From NCBI RefSeq assembly GCF_035222275.1, contig NW_026946359.1, positions 3,038,001 through 3,102,000 on the forward strand: a stretch of DNA of 64,000 bases, given 5' to 3'. Numbering within the stretch: position 1 is the first letter of the stretch; every line of letters begins with the position of its first letter. The position numbers were made by a program, and so were the translations under genes. The DNA is from Podospora bellae-mahoneyi (lineage: Eukaryota > Ascomycota > Sordariomycetes > Sordariales > Podosporaceae). The notes under the pieces are model-generated. The model did no database searches, had not been told where the DNA came from, and saw only the letters and a program-made list of their open reading frames with translations. Positions 49,226 through 61,308 of this stretch are shown here, piece after piece.

Positions 49226-50945
49226 ACAGCCGCGTGCTCTGTTTAGTCACAGCTTGTTTATCTCTTTGGTTTCCTTCTTTGCTTCTTCTCCGTTTCTACA
49301 TTCTTCACGCCAGGTCCGGGCCGGTTTTACCTACCCTGGCAATCCACACCGTCCGCTGGAATCAACCGGATGGATATACAAATAATGATACCTTGAACAC
49401 AAGGCCAAGGACACAGCAACACTTTCATCCCCGAGGCCTATCATCCCTTTCACTTCACGGACGGCACGATCATCGACATATTTGTGGGATGTACTAAAAG
49501 CTGTCCCACCAACCCACACCTTCTGAAGTTTGCCGGGTCTTTTCCTGTACTCGGGCTCTTCCTTGCACGATAGATTGGGTGGCTTTGTCATATCCTTCCT
49601 CTCTCGCCGTCTCAACCATCACCATCCCGCACACGTACATGCACATGGCACATAGGGTCCGACACCCGAACATATCACCATATTGCCTATACAACTGGTT
49701 CCGGTGTTAGAGTACGACGACGAGCGTTTTTCTGTTGCATAGGAGGTAGCCATGATTTCTTGTCCCTTGAGCGATATCATTCCCCCCATTTTTTTTCATT
49801 TACGGTGTTGCCTCTACATAGAGAGCATGGGCGGGAACCACAGCCATGCGGGATCATTTATTATACGTTTTGAGGGAAAGGGAACATTTCAGTTTTTCTT
49901 TTCATCAACATCATCAACATCATCATCAACAGCGAGCGGCACCCCAAACAAATAACAACAACAAAAGTTTTTCAGTGGACGTCTTGTCAAAAACATGAGA
50001 CGCAATCCACGCTTCGACCCATCGACACCAATTATCTCGGACGCGAAGAACAACATGGCATGGCATGAAATGACACCAACCCTAATGAAAGGGACAAATC
50101 GTTCCCAAATAATTTTATCTTGATGAAAATCTCAAGAAGAAATCTTGTATATAGAACATGCCATGAACGGAAACAGAACCTTGTATATAGCTTACAGACA
50201 TCAGCGGGGGTACACCAACACACACACACACACATAAAGGCAACATGGAAAAGAAGTGTGTGTGTATATGGTTCTCTTTTTGTCAGGGGAAAGGGAGAAA
50301 CCCACCGCCTCGCTTCTTGTTTTCTATCTGGAGTTAACGACTTTGATCGGCTCAGGATTGTTTAAATTCTCCTTATTGGAGGTGGTGATTCAACAGAAGG
50401 AACTCACCTATACGACGAGCCCTGCCTGGTGCGATCATTTCGGCCATAAAAGAAAGCCATCTTATTGATGGATCAAAAGGCAGAGAACCACAGATGATAT
50501 CATTTGCCACAACCCCATTTCCTGATACAATCAATCCCTCGCTGGTGCCGGGGAAGGGAAAAAATGGGTGGAATGTATATAGCTCGGTCGGTGTATTGAA
50601 TACAATACAATAAAGCAATAAAACGTACTCTCAAAATTCACGACATTGAACTTGATTGCAATTGTTTTTGGTAGATTTAAACTGGGGGATAGATAGCCCT
50701 AAGACAGGACAGTCAGGTGGTGATGATGAACTCCCATAACCTAAGATGTTTTTCTTCACCAAGATGGACTGACTTTAAGCCTCCCATGGGCTTTGCTTGA
50801 AGAGAGGATTGGATTATATCTCTTTAAACAAGCCAATGAGGCGGCTTAATATCCACCCAGGTTAAGAAAAGAAACAACCATCTTGGATATTTGGGGGAAC
50901 CATCACCAACACTTTTTTTTTTTTTGGAGCAAGACTAAATAAAAA
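49226..50945. other. 1.7 kb convergent intergenic region
   Basis: Between the 3' ends of the plus-strand membrane-protein gene and the minus-strand aminotransferase. It has a short ATCA/CAT triplet tract at 49908-49930 and a (CA)8 tract near 50218-50234. No gene recognised. Confidence 0.6.
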
Positions 50946-52962
50946 CTAGAGCCTGAAACTCTCCCTCACCGCCCCGCCCAACCGCCTGATAGCCTCAGTC
51001 ATATTCCCCGGCGTAGCAGCCGCAAACGTAACCCTGAAGAACAGCCCCGTCGGTGCCACCTCCTGCTGGGCACGAAACCAACTCCCCCTTGCGATGAGCA
51101 CTCCCTTGTCGATACAAGACTCGAAAATGTCTTCTTCAATCTCGAGAATAGATTTTGTTCTCGAGTCCGGATGGAGGGTGTGGTCTAGGTGGAGCCATTG
51201 CTGTCATATATCAGCGACTATACCAAGGGTAAAGGGGGGTAAGAAAACAAAAACAAAAAAAAAAGAAAAAAAAAAAAAAAAAAGAAAAACAACTCACAAA
51301 CATGCCCGCCCTCACAACACCCCAACTCACCACCTCTTTGGGTAAATACTCCTCGCACGCCTTGAGGAGCGTGTTCCTTCTTTCGGTGTACTCTCTCTGC
51401 AGCACCATCAACCATTTTAGATACCCCTCGTGACCCCACGTCTCGTCGAGTAGTTTATGTAAAATGACCTGAGAGAACCCGCTGGGTCCCTGGTTGGCGA
51501 CTTCGGCGTGTCGGAGGAAGCGCTCGACGAGTTGGTCTGAGGCGGTGAGCCAGCCTAGTCTTGAGCCGGGGACTAGGACTTTGGAGAAGGAGTCCATTCT
51601 GATGACTCGCCCGTCCGTGTCCATGCTTAACAAAGTTGGGAGGAGGGAGTCGAGGAAGTCGGTTGTGTTGGAAGGGGCAGGGGTAGGGGTTGGGGTGATG
51701 GTGGGCGGGAGTTGGAGGTAGTAATATGGTTCGTCTTCGATGATCACCAGATCGTGCTTGGAGCAGATGTCGTAGATTTGCTTTCTTCGCTCTGGGCCTT
51801 GGGTTGCTCCTGTTGGGTTCTGACCGGATGGCACCGTGTATAAGACGTGTGGTTTTCGCTTGTTGTCCCGTTCGGAAGGGTTCCATGTTGAGAGGATGTG
51901 GTCTAGTTCGGAGGGGATAAGGCCTTGGTCGTCGATGGGGACGCCAAAGGTGGGGATGCCCAAGGGGTGGGCTGTTTCCAAGGCCGTGGCAAAAGAGAAT
52001 TCTTCTGTGAGGATGGAGTCGTTTCTGGAGGAGTCGCAGAGCATGCGGAGGGTTTGCTCTAAAGCACCGGTCGAGCCGACGGTGAGGCAGGTTTTCCAGT
52101 CGGCGTAGGGGGGGTTGGAGACGAGTTCCGTGTGTTCGGTTACGAAGCGGATGAGTTGGGCCGAGCCATGTGCTTGGGCGTAGTTGAGTGAGATGGAAAG
52201 GTCGTATTCTTTTTGGACTGGGGCTGAGGGATGGGTGTCGTATTTGCCGATGGTGATGTCTTGGAAGGCGGGGTGGACCTCTGGGGGCGAGAGAGTTGGG
52301 TTGTGAAGGTAATCTGGGACGGAGAGGGAGATGGAGTTGATGGGGAAGTACTCTGGGCACGGAAGGCCACCGCCGAGTGAGATGATGCCAGGGGTTTTGA
52401 GGTGGCGGGCAGCTTGTTTGAGCTTGCATGGTTCGCGGATAGAAGCTTCGTAGGAGAGATGATCTGCTTCACGTTAATAAATGTTCCAAAGTTGGTGATG
52501 GGGGGGGGGAGGGGGGGGACATACGGCTCATATCCTTTGCCATCGGCTTTCCTGATGACTGTTGAAGCTATGTCAGCTTGACAATAAATAAAACGGTTCA
52601 TGAGTGGCACTTACATCCCCCTTGAAAACCCCTGAATCACACCCCGCCGCCGTCGGGGCCACCAACCTCCCCGCCCTCCTCCTCCTCTCCAAAATCTCGC
52701 CAATAGTCACCTTCTTATTCTTTGTCGGTGTCTCTAGGATATCTGGCAACTCAACCTCAGGCAGAGGTGAAGGGCCACCAATCACCGTCGCCTCGGCAGC
52801 CGAATCTAACTTTGGTCTGCTGTGAAATGATGCCTGTTGGCCATTGTTGCTTTGAGCTTTCTTATAATTGTTGATGAAATCCGGCCGAGACGTCAAACCC
52901 CAACTCCGAGACCGGGGCACCACAGCAGCGGCCCCGGAGCCGAGACGGGCAGCTCTCCGCAT
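50946..52962 (-). CDS. aromatic amino acid / 2-aminoadipate aminotransferase (Aro8-like)
   Basis: Exons 52962-52615, 52558-52525, 52463-51298 and 51200-50946 give 600 residues (603 if exon 2 starts at 52567). The first about 120 residues are a basic, Ser-rich extension beginning MRRAARLGSGAAAVVPRSRS, possibly organellar. The fold type I PLP domain has GIISLGGGLPCPEYFP, TVGSTGALEQTLRML, HVLYTVPSGQNPTGAT, IEDEPYYYLQL, and the Schiff-base Lys in MDSFSKVLVPGSRLGWLTA. The C-terminus GLFFRVTFAAATP fits. Aro8-type enzymes transaminate aromatic amino acids or 2-aminoadipate (lysine pathway); which one is not decided here. Exon 2 is 34 nt with two in-phase acceptors 9 nt apart, and intron 3 contains a long A-run (about 51256-51285). 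Confidence 0.9.
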
Positions 52963-53621
52963 ATTTGTGTTCCGTTCCGGTTGCCGTGCCAAGGACCGGG
53001 ATTGTGTGTGTGTGTGTGTTTGTGTGTGTAAGTGAGATAGATGTCCGAGAGTACCAGGGTTGATGATGCAGAACAAAAAAACAAAGAGCTTCCAATACAA
53101 AACCAATATCACTATTTATTTGAGAATGGTATCAACAGAAGATAAGAAAGATATATCTTGATGGAGCACGACTGTGCAACGTGTATGTAGCGTCAGTGAT
53201 AAGCACCACCAGGACACGGCGGGGTCGAACTAACAACGGCTACCTTCGGGTCGAGTCACCCATCCCGGCCCGCAACAAAGCTTACCTGGCCGTTCCGTTG
53301 TCCGCAAAACTAACAAAAAAAAGGGAGGATAAGGATGGCTTACTGACCGCTCCTTGTGACCTGTCTGTACGTAATTAGCTTTAGTCGGGATAGTCCTCAT
53401 CGGATGCCGTTCTCCAGAGTTATGCAAGATATGCATGTAACAGTCGAGATGGGAGGAGATGGCATGGATGGGATGAGATGGAAAGACACATCATAGATGA
53501 GTAAAATCTCATAAATCATATTCATACAAAAGCCCTGTAGAGGAAGAAAGCATGCCGCTAAGTGAGACAGTCTGATATATACCATAACCCAAAATCAAAA
53601 CCCCGATCCCCATACCTGATA
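52963..53621. other. intergenic between aminotransferase start and P450 stop
   Basis: Contains a (TG)n-like tract at about 53003-53028 in the leader of the aminotransferase gene, then the P450 3' UTR. No gene seen. Confidence 0.6.
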
Positions 53622-55413
53622 TCAAGCCTTCTTGGCCTCCCAGAACCCAACCTTTACACCATCACCCGGTTGCAGCACAATCTCGGCCCTCAGGCACGGG
53701 TTGCCACCATCAATCTCACCCATGTAGTTGTCCAGCCTCTCGTACTTTTGAAACAACCTGGTCAACACGTATGCCATCTCGGTCAGCGCAAACTGCTGCC
53801 CGATGCAGATTCTCGGACCGCCGTTGAAGGGGATGTACTGCCATGGCTTGGGTTGCCACACGGTCCATCGATCTGGGCTGAAGACATCGACTGGGGCGAA
53901 GTTGGCGGATACGGGGGGATAGAGGTCTTCACGGCGTTGCATGACGAGAGTGGAGTAGGCGATGGGTGTATCCTTAAGGACCTTGACTGGAAGGGAGCCA
54001 TCGGGACCGCCTCCACGGGGGAGGGTGGTATCTTTGAGCGCGAGACGGACACTGAGCACGAATTGTCAATATAATGTTCAGGTATAGAATAGGGGGAGCG
54101 GGGGGGGTTACTAACTTGAAGGGCACAACAGGATACAACCTCAGTGTCTCGTTCATGACATTCTGAAGGTACTTCATCCCCTTGAGATCCTCATAAGTAG
54201 GCGCACGAGTAGGACCAACCACACGCAAGATTTCCTCTCTCAACTTCTTGAGAGCTTCAGGGTGCCGAGCGAGTTCGTAGATGGTCCAGGACAAGGTGCA
54301 AGCGGTGGTGTCCCTTCCGGCCAACAGGACAGCAATAAGTTGGTCCCTGAGAACTTGACGATCACGGGTGAACCCAGCCAGGGCATGCAGGAAGGTATAA
54401 CCGGCGTCAGACTTGCTGGCGAGGTCGTTAGGGTCAAGACGGAGGGTCTGCTCGATGTACTGGTTGATGAAGGCGTTGATGATTTTCATGCCCTTGCGGA
54501 AGGAGCCACGGGGGACGAAGACGTTGAGGGGTCCAGCACGGCTAATGATGGACTGAACTCTTTGGACTTCGGCGAAGGCTTCGGCGAATTCTTGGCGGGG
54601 GTTGCTACATTTCCATCATATATCAGCCCCCTGTCCAAATGGAAAGGCTTAATCTGTTAAAGCATACCTGAGAGACTTGACATCCTTGCCCAACAGGAAA
54701 TCTGTCGCCGAGTCAAGTGTAAACCGGAAGAACAAATCGCTGATATCTACTGGCTTCCCATTGCCAGCCTCAAGATCCACATGCTGACCCTCGCCATTGA
54801 GAGCTCCTCCGTTCGCAATAGCCCGGAAGAGAGTCTGCATGTGCTTCTCAAACACGTGCAGGTCGCTGACACGGTCTTTGATGAACTGAGGTCTGATCAA
54901 CTGTCGGCTGCCATGCCACAAATCTCCATCGGTAGTGAAAATGCTGTCGCCCAAAAAGGCCTTCCACTCCCTGTGGAAGGGCTCGCCCTTGCCATAATCA
55001 CCGAACTGGGTTGCCAGGATAGCTTTGATGTTCTCGGGGTCGCAGGTCATGACCACGCGGCGGCCAGCAATACGGTTCTCGACGGTTGATGAGTTGGCTT
55101 GTACAAAGAGGGATTTCCACATGGGGAGGTTCTGGTAGTGCATTGAAGCCTTGACGCTGCGGTAAATAAAATCGATACCTGTGTTGGTTAGACATGACAT
55201 ACACAGGACCTGGGACCGAGGAGACATCTTACTGAACGGCAACCTGGAGGGGATCCTTGGTGGCCTTGCGCCAGTCATCCGGGCAAGCTTGATTTCCTGC
55301 CATGCAGGCCTCAAAACTAGCCACCAAGCCAGATGTGCCAGAAGCAGTGCTGGTCCGAGGATCAACACTGATTTAACCGAGACATGCTCGATAGCTGTTT
55401 CAACGAGTCCCAT
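53622..55413 (-). CDS. cytochrome P450, CYP52-like fatty acid/alkane hydroxylase
   Basis: Four exons, 55413-55233, 55178-54668, 54604-54116 and 54051-53622, give 536 residues. An N-terminal membrane anchor (SVLILGPALLLAHLAWWLVL) places it in the ER. P450 hallmarks: I-helix AVLLAGRDTTACTLSW (about 322-337), K-helix ETLRLYP, and heme loop FNGGPRICIGQQFAL with the Cys476 thiolate ligand. The sequence LKDTTLPRGGGPDG and the AGRDTT I-helix match the CYP52 clan, which omega-hydroxylates n-alkanes and fatty acids. This specificity is a family-level inference. Introns have GTAAGA, GTATGC and GTTAGT donors. A reductase partner is not seen nearby. Confidence 0.93.
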
Positions 55414-57792
55414 CTTGGTGTTGAAGAAAGCACAGAAGCCAACGAAGAAACGATACCCCGAACTAGCGGGTAGAGCAGATAACTCCCCTCAGTATCTGCG
55501 TCCTCACAGAGAAGACGAGTAGAGGGAAGTAAAAACAAACAGCCGCCCGCGACCAAGAACGGCTCACCGGTTGGACTCGGCTGCCGCCGTATATAAAGCC
55601 AGGTTATCGCCGCAGGGGTCAACAGCTGTTGAGCAACCAAAGCAGCAGATTCAACACGGTCCCTAGAGGGTACAACCGTATGCTGGCCGTATGATATGCG
55701 TCCGGTACGAGCGTGTATGTGGTAATATATGACAATGACGGCAGAGACAAGAGTGTAAGCAAGTAGTGTGGGACACCAGGAGAAGTGCAGCTCCCTTGCT
55801 CTTTATTCCATCTGATTTTCCAACAGACAGCAAAAATCCTACCTCCCCAGGGAAGCAGGCGCGGGGGGCGGGCATAATTTCCATCCGTTGTTCCGAAATC
55901 CGTACGTAGGCGAGCCTCTGAGGGGTTCAGAAGAAGTTGGGAAGAGCCAAGTTCAGTTGGCATTCATTGTCTGTGACACACCTAGCTCCACCCCAAGCAA
56001 TGCCTACAGTAGCATCCTGGCGTCAGCGCACAGAAAGGGTCGGAATCAAGCCGACCAGCAGACCTCTCTCTCTGCTTTCTGCGGCCAGCATTGCCATGGC
56101 GGCACAGCATCGACCTTTGCGCACGTGTGGCCCGTATCCTGACCTCTCTTCATTTTTGAGTCCAAACAAAGAAGCCATATCCCAAGCCTCAGCTAGCTGA
56201 AGAGAAGTTCCAAAAAGCTCTCCGATCCCGTGTTTTCCGCCTTTCTCGAGACAGAGCAAAAAGACCCGTTCCTGGCAGGCGGGTCGGGGCCAACCCGCAC
56301 GTCATCTGTTGGGGGGGTGTTCGGGGGACTAATCCCAAGGCAGACAGGGCCGAGGCTCCTTTCTCTTGACAAGACCTGCTAAAAGGCGGGGGAAACGGCC
56401 AGTTGTGGGGTTGCAATTGCATCTTGGGACGTTGCGGATCGTGCGCGATGCATCAAGTGGCGCGGTTTTTTTCCTGTCGAAAGTGCATATCGAAACATAC
56501 ACTTCGTCGTCTGGATCTTTGTGGCAGACGTGAGTGGTACGGGCGGAATACAACCTACGGCAGTTAAGCTCACGGGAGACGAGCTCTCGGGAGCAACCCA
56601 GGAGGTGGAAGATGGCACGAGAAATCGCGTGGCTCGGATCCGGTGCGCGATTGGGGCGGTGTGGTCCATGTACACTGTATATAGTGTAACGGTGAGACCA
56701 GTTGTGCATAACACGAGCGAACTGTCGGTTCTTGTGGTTGTTGAAGATTTCCAAAATGTTCTTCTGTTCGGTCGTAACAAGGTGCTGATGTCAAGATGGG
56801 TTCCACCCCCGCAAACTGCCAAACAGCGCTAACCTTGCCACTATCTACCCCAAAAAAACCCACTGATTCCGGCAAAGGCTAACCCTATTAGGGGCCGTTG
56901 TTGGCCGCATGTAAGTGACTTCTTGCAAAACTGCCGTCACTGCAATCAACCTCACTCGGCCGAGTGTTCAAGATTGGATTTCATAAGGGAGACTTCGCTA
57001 TAACGGAATTGTCTAATTACATTTGCAAACTCCGCCTTGTTTCTGAGCTATCTCCTGCCAAACTCAGGGGCACTCAAACATCCCGATTCTCAGTGTCACT
57101 CTGACATTCCCATAGCCAACAAAGCTCACCAAATTTGGAGAAGCTTTCTCAAGAAATTCACATGAAAGTACCTTATACCCTTCCTCGGCCTGTCCTGCAT
57201 TTCCCCCGCAGCCAATATACGGCTGAGCACTCCAAATCCAATCACAGCTGTGGCTCTGCATCAGGTAAAGACCAACAGACACATGCTCTTGGGAGGACCA
57301 AAATTGGCGTCAGATGATGATTTTATACTTGTAAACTAGCTGCAGCTATCCAGCTGGGCAAACAAACAGACGATCCCTCGGGGTTGAGCCTGCAAGCTGA
57401 ACCGTAGTCCGTCTTGGAAGGTTGAGTTGTACTACGCAGAGAAGTCTGAAGGGATCTTATCTTGGACCTTTATTCCACGCCAGTAACAACTAACACCCTC
57501 GAAAGACGCAAGGACGCCCCTCGACTTCCGTTCCGCGCAGTCGTTACTTCTTGACACCTTGACAGCACGGTTCCCATTTACATAACAATACTCGCAATAG
57601 TAAAGTATATACACTACTTCCCGGCCAAGATCATCCCATATGGCCGAGATGGAACTTGCGGAACAATCCCGACTTATACGGATCTGTCCCGACTAACACC
57701 ACCACCACCACCACCACCACCACCACAGCACCAAACATAACTCCAACCGCACTAAACTCGAAACCCCCTAACAGACACACCTCACCTCAGCC
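55414..57792. other. 2.4 kb intergenic region upstream of P450
   Basis: Holds the P450 promoter at its left end and the GH20 3' UTR at its right end. Small frames near 56520-56880 on both strands have no domain. A CAC/CCA tract is at 57698-57726. No gene is called. Confidence 0.5.
57698..57726. repeat. (CAC)n trinucleotide tract
   Basis: About nine pure CAC/CCA units just beyond the GH20 stop codon, probably in its 3' UTR. Confidence 0.85.
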
Positions 57793-59757
57793 TCACATAG
57801 CAAACTCACACTCCCACGGCTCACCCTGCACGCAAAACTCCTGCGAAATCGGACTCGCCCTCACCCCCCTCCTGACCAATCTCTCCCTAAACTCAGTAAG
57901 TCTAGGAAAAGCCTCAATCTGGCTCCTGTTCTGCCCGGTATTATCATCAACCCTCCCGGACCAAAGCACCTCCCCTGCCACGCTCGCCCTAGGCCAGACA
58001 ATACCATCCAGATTCATCGGATCAATCGTCTCACTCCAAACCGCCACCTCCCCCCCAAGCACAAGCTTCGCCTCCTCCTCAGTAAGGTTGGCAGTAGGAT
58101 CATGAGAGTAAATCAGCCCCCAAGACTTTGTCGGTCCACACCAGTCATTAAATGGATACCCCGTCTTGAAAGGCAGCCCATTCTCCCAGGTGATCCACTG
58201 CCCCCTTCCACAGTCGAGATACTACATCATCATGTCAGCCTTTACGCCCCCCCCCCTTTTTTTTTTTCTCTCCCTAATCAAAAAGAAAGAAAAACTCACC
58301 CAAAAATTATAATTACTATCAATAACCCTATGCCCCATCCCAACCAACTCCTTCACCGCCCCCGCCCCAAGCCAGCTCTGCACCACCGTCCCTTCTCCAA
58401 GTGTAACATTCCACTCCAAAGGAATCTCCTCCCACACCACCGGCGTCAGCCCCTTTTCCCTAACCCTCTCATGCTGCTTATCAATAAACTTTTGCAGTAA
58501 CGGCTGCAAAACCTCCGAACTGTTCGACCTAATCCCCTCATCAAGCATAGAATCATTCCTATTCAACTCATCCCCCCCCGTGTGAAAGTAAGCCGCGTAC
58601 CTCTCCACCCTGGGCAAAAGATCATCAAACAACCTCCCCAAAAACTCGTCAACAGCCGTGTTGTTGAGCTTGAACGCCCCGCACGGCGGCTGGGCGCACC
58701 ACCAGTGATACGGCTGCTCATTATACGCGACAATCAGCTCCGGATGCGACAGCGAGACGGAACCAATATGCCCCGGCATGTCAATCTCGAAATAGACCTC
58801 CACCCCGCGGACGGCGCCGTATTTCTGGATTGATTCCACGTCGGAAGGGGAGTAAGTCTCGCTGGGGTGGTGTGCGCCTTTCTCGGAAAGTTCTGGCATT
58901 GATGGGATGACAAGAGGCCAGGATTGGGAGTCTGTGACGTGGATGTGGAGGCGGTTGAGTTTACTCCAGGCCATGGCGTCGATTGTCCTGAGGATGTCCT
59001 CCACTGGGAAAAAATGGCGGGCCGTGTCGAGGAGGATGCCCCGGTGGGGGAACTTGGGGGAGTCGGTTATTGAGACGGGGGCGTAGGGGGTGTACCAGAA
59101 TGTGCCTGACGAGTGCTGGTAGAAGAGCTGGGAAAAGGTTTCCAGGCCGCGGAGGATGCCGATTGAGGAGACGGCTGTGAGTTTGGCGTGGCCGGATGTG
59201 CTTAGGGTCAGGTTGTAGGACTCGTCGACTTCGCCTGCTAGTGGCTTGAAGGCGGAGCGCTCGTCCGAGGCTGTCTGGATGATTTCGAGAGTTTGGAGCC
59301 ATTCTAATTTGTCGAGGTCGGGTTCGTACTTCGTGTTTGGCTTGTGGAGGATCCAGGGGACAAACTTGCTGTTGAATATCCCGGTGAGGGCTCTGGAGAC
59401 GCCGGCTTGGACTATTTCCTTGCTGGTGAAGCCGGAGGGCGTGTAGCCGTAAGTGTAGGGGATCTGTTGGAAGGCGAGGTTTTCAGTTAATACTTCCTCC
59501 TCTTGGCCATCATCATTCACGTCATCCGAGCAGTGTGCAGGGTATTCATGGGGCTGTGGCTCAGAGGAAGGAATGGAAGAGGAAGACCAGCGTACAAATG
59601 CACCGTTGTATGTGACTTCAATGTTCTGATTCAGAAACTGGACGCCATCTCCTTTGGTGAATTTTTGAGGGGCAGGCCATACAGCTGCTACAGGGTTGAG
59701 GAAGAGGGGGTATAGAAAGCACAGAGCCGTCACGAGCGACGGCAAACGAGAAAACAT
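57793..59757 (-). CDS. secreted beta-N-acetylhexosaminidase, GH20
   Basis: Two exons, 59757-58300 and 58221-57793, give 628 residues. A signal peptide (MFSRLPSLVTALCFLYPLFL) is followed by an N-terminal GH20b-like domain with an acidic patch, then the catalytic barrel: FPHRGILLDTARHFFPV, LNRLHIHVTDSQSWPL, the acid/base pair Asp396-Glu397 in YFHTGGDELN, and VVWEEIP. The C-terminus ends EGEVLWSGR-like (AGEVLWSGRVDDN) and a Cys-containing tail. Such enzymes release N-acetylglucosamine from chitobiose and chitin fragments and use substrate-assisted catalysis. Several N-x-S/T sites suggest glycosylation. The intron (78 nt, GTGAGT donor, branch region CTGACAT) keeps NFW|YLDCGRG. The coding strand is C-rich first and G-rich near the 3' end. 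Confidence 0.95.
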
Positions 59758-61308
59758 GCTGGGTTGTATTTGAGGTGGGAATACCGCAGAGGTCGGGAAT
59801 ATTTGGGGGGGAAAAGCAGAGAAGGTGACCTTGAAGCTGCCTGTGGTGTTTTCAACCCCAAGGCAAACCAAGGGCAGGCGGGTGAAAGCAGGGACAGGGC
59901 AGGGCAGGCCAAGGCTGGAGAACAGAGGGAGCAGCAGGCTTTGGATGATGTTTATATAAATCAGAAATGGGCATTCAAGGGCTGGTCTTCCAGTTCATGC
60001 ATTCAATCGGTGTACCGCGAACGGGTATTCTGCCACACAGCCCGCGCCCGGATGGAGCTCCCGCATCCAATCAAGACTTGGTAGCACGGGATGATGGCAC
60101 GGTGCAGGGCACCACAAGACCGACCCAGGTGTGCCAGTTGGTGTTGCTTCAGGTCTCAGCGGAATCTTGTGGCGTCGATGCTACCTGGTTGTTAAGAGTC
60201 CAGATGATGAAGAGTTGTGTTGATCCAAATCTTTGAAGCTGCTGTGAGGGGGCGCAACGTTACGTCTAAACCAGGTAGCTGCTCTCTTGTTGGGCAATAG
60301 GCCGTGTAAGTGCCGAAGGCCAAGTCTCAGCCGAAGCCACGTTAAGCAGCTTGCATGTGTTTTCCCAAAGTCGAGATAACTTCAGGAAGAGGAAGAAGCA
60401 GATGGCATGTAGAATGTTTGTTTGCTGTACCCTGATTGCCTTATGTACAGATGCGGGTCCCAACCGAGACCTGCGGGGATCCTGATGACGATGATCACTG
60501 CCGGAGGGAGCTCTTCTCTGCCGGCCGAGATAGCTCCCATAGCCTACTTGATCACTTGCTTACAACCGAACCCTGACAGCTATAGGGGCACAGTTTATGC
60601 GCAGGCAGTTGACGGAAGTTGTTCCAGCCCCGTTCTATTTCAAGCAGGTGGTGGTGGCTGGGAAGACAGTGTGTAACTGACAGGAGGTAGAGCTCGTAGC
60701 GATGCAGAAACGATAAGATAAGCTCACTGCTGAATAAGCACTACGAGTGAACTGGCACTTGCTCCCACTTTCTTTCAATGACGCCATGGTCCGTGCCCTT
60801 CTTATTCTCCCTCACTAGCCCAAGTCACGTGAAGCCGCCACTGCGCAAAACACTCACCAGCCACACAACTTGGAGAACTCATTCAGCCTGGTCGCGCAAG
60901 GTTCGGCTCACACAGTTGAATGATATTCGTAAAACTTTCCACCACATCCCCAACCACAACCGAACGCTTCTTCCTGCGATTCAACTTCCTTCGGACCCTC
61001 TTATTCATCAGCCGAATAAATCCCCTCCTTCGCAAGCCTCGAAGGTTCTGCCCCGTATCAGTCAGCCCGCGCACCGAGCGGTCGCGTCTCGAAGCTCCGC
61101 TGTCTTTCAAAGGACTTCGCCGCTTCTATATCCACAGAGCCCACCCTCGACTTGGGGCCGAACCAACAACAACAAGCGATTTCATCTCTTCGCAACAACC
61201 GAACACCCCCGCCAGGGCAACTCTTGTCGTTCTTTGCGACAGCCCGAACCATCGGTCCTTCATCACCGAATTCCTCCTCTGCTAGCCTAACAGCAACACC
61301 ACGCGACC
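59758..61308. promoter_or_regulatory. divergent upstream region of GH20 and the Nab2-like gene
   Basis: A 1.55 kb gap between divergent start codons. The left about 180 bases are G-rich on the plus strand (GH20 leader); the right about 400 bases are C/T-rich, and a 170-residue frame there is considered leader sequence. No gene or specific site is called. Confidence 0.5.

Noticed and set aside
50946-59757. Aminotransferase, P450 and GH20 as a functional cluster
   Set aside because: They belong to unrelated pathways with separate promoters and wide spacing; adjacency looks incidental.
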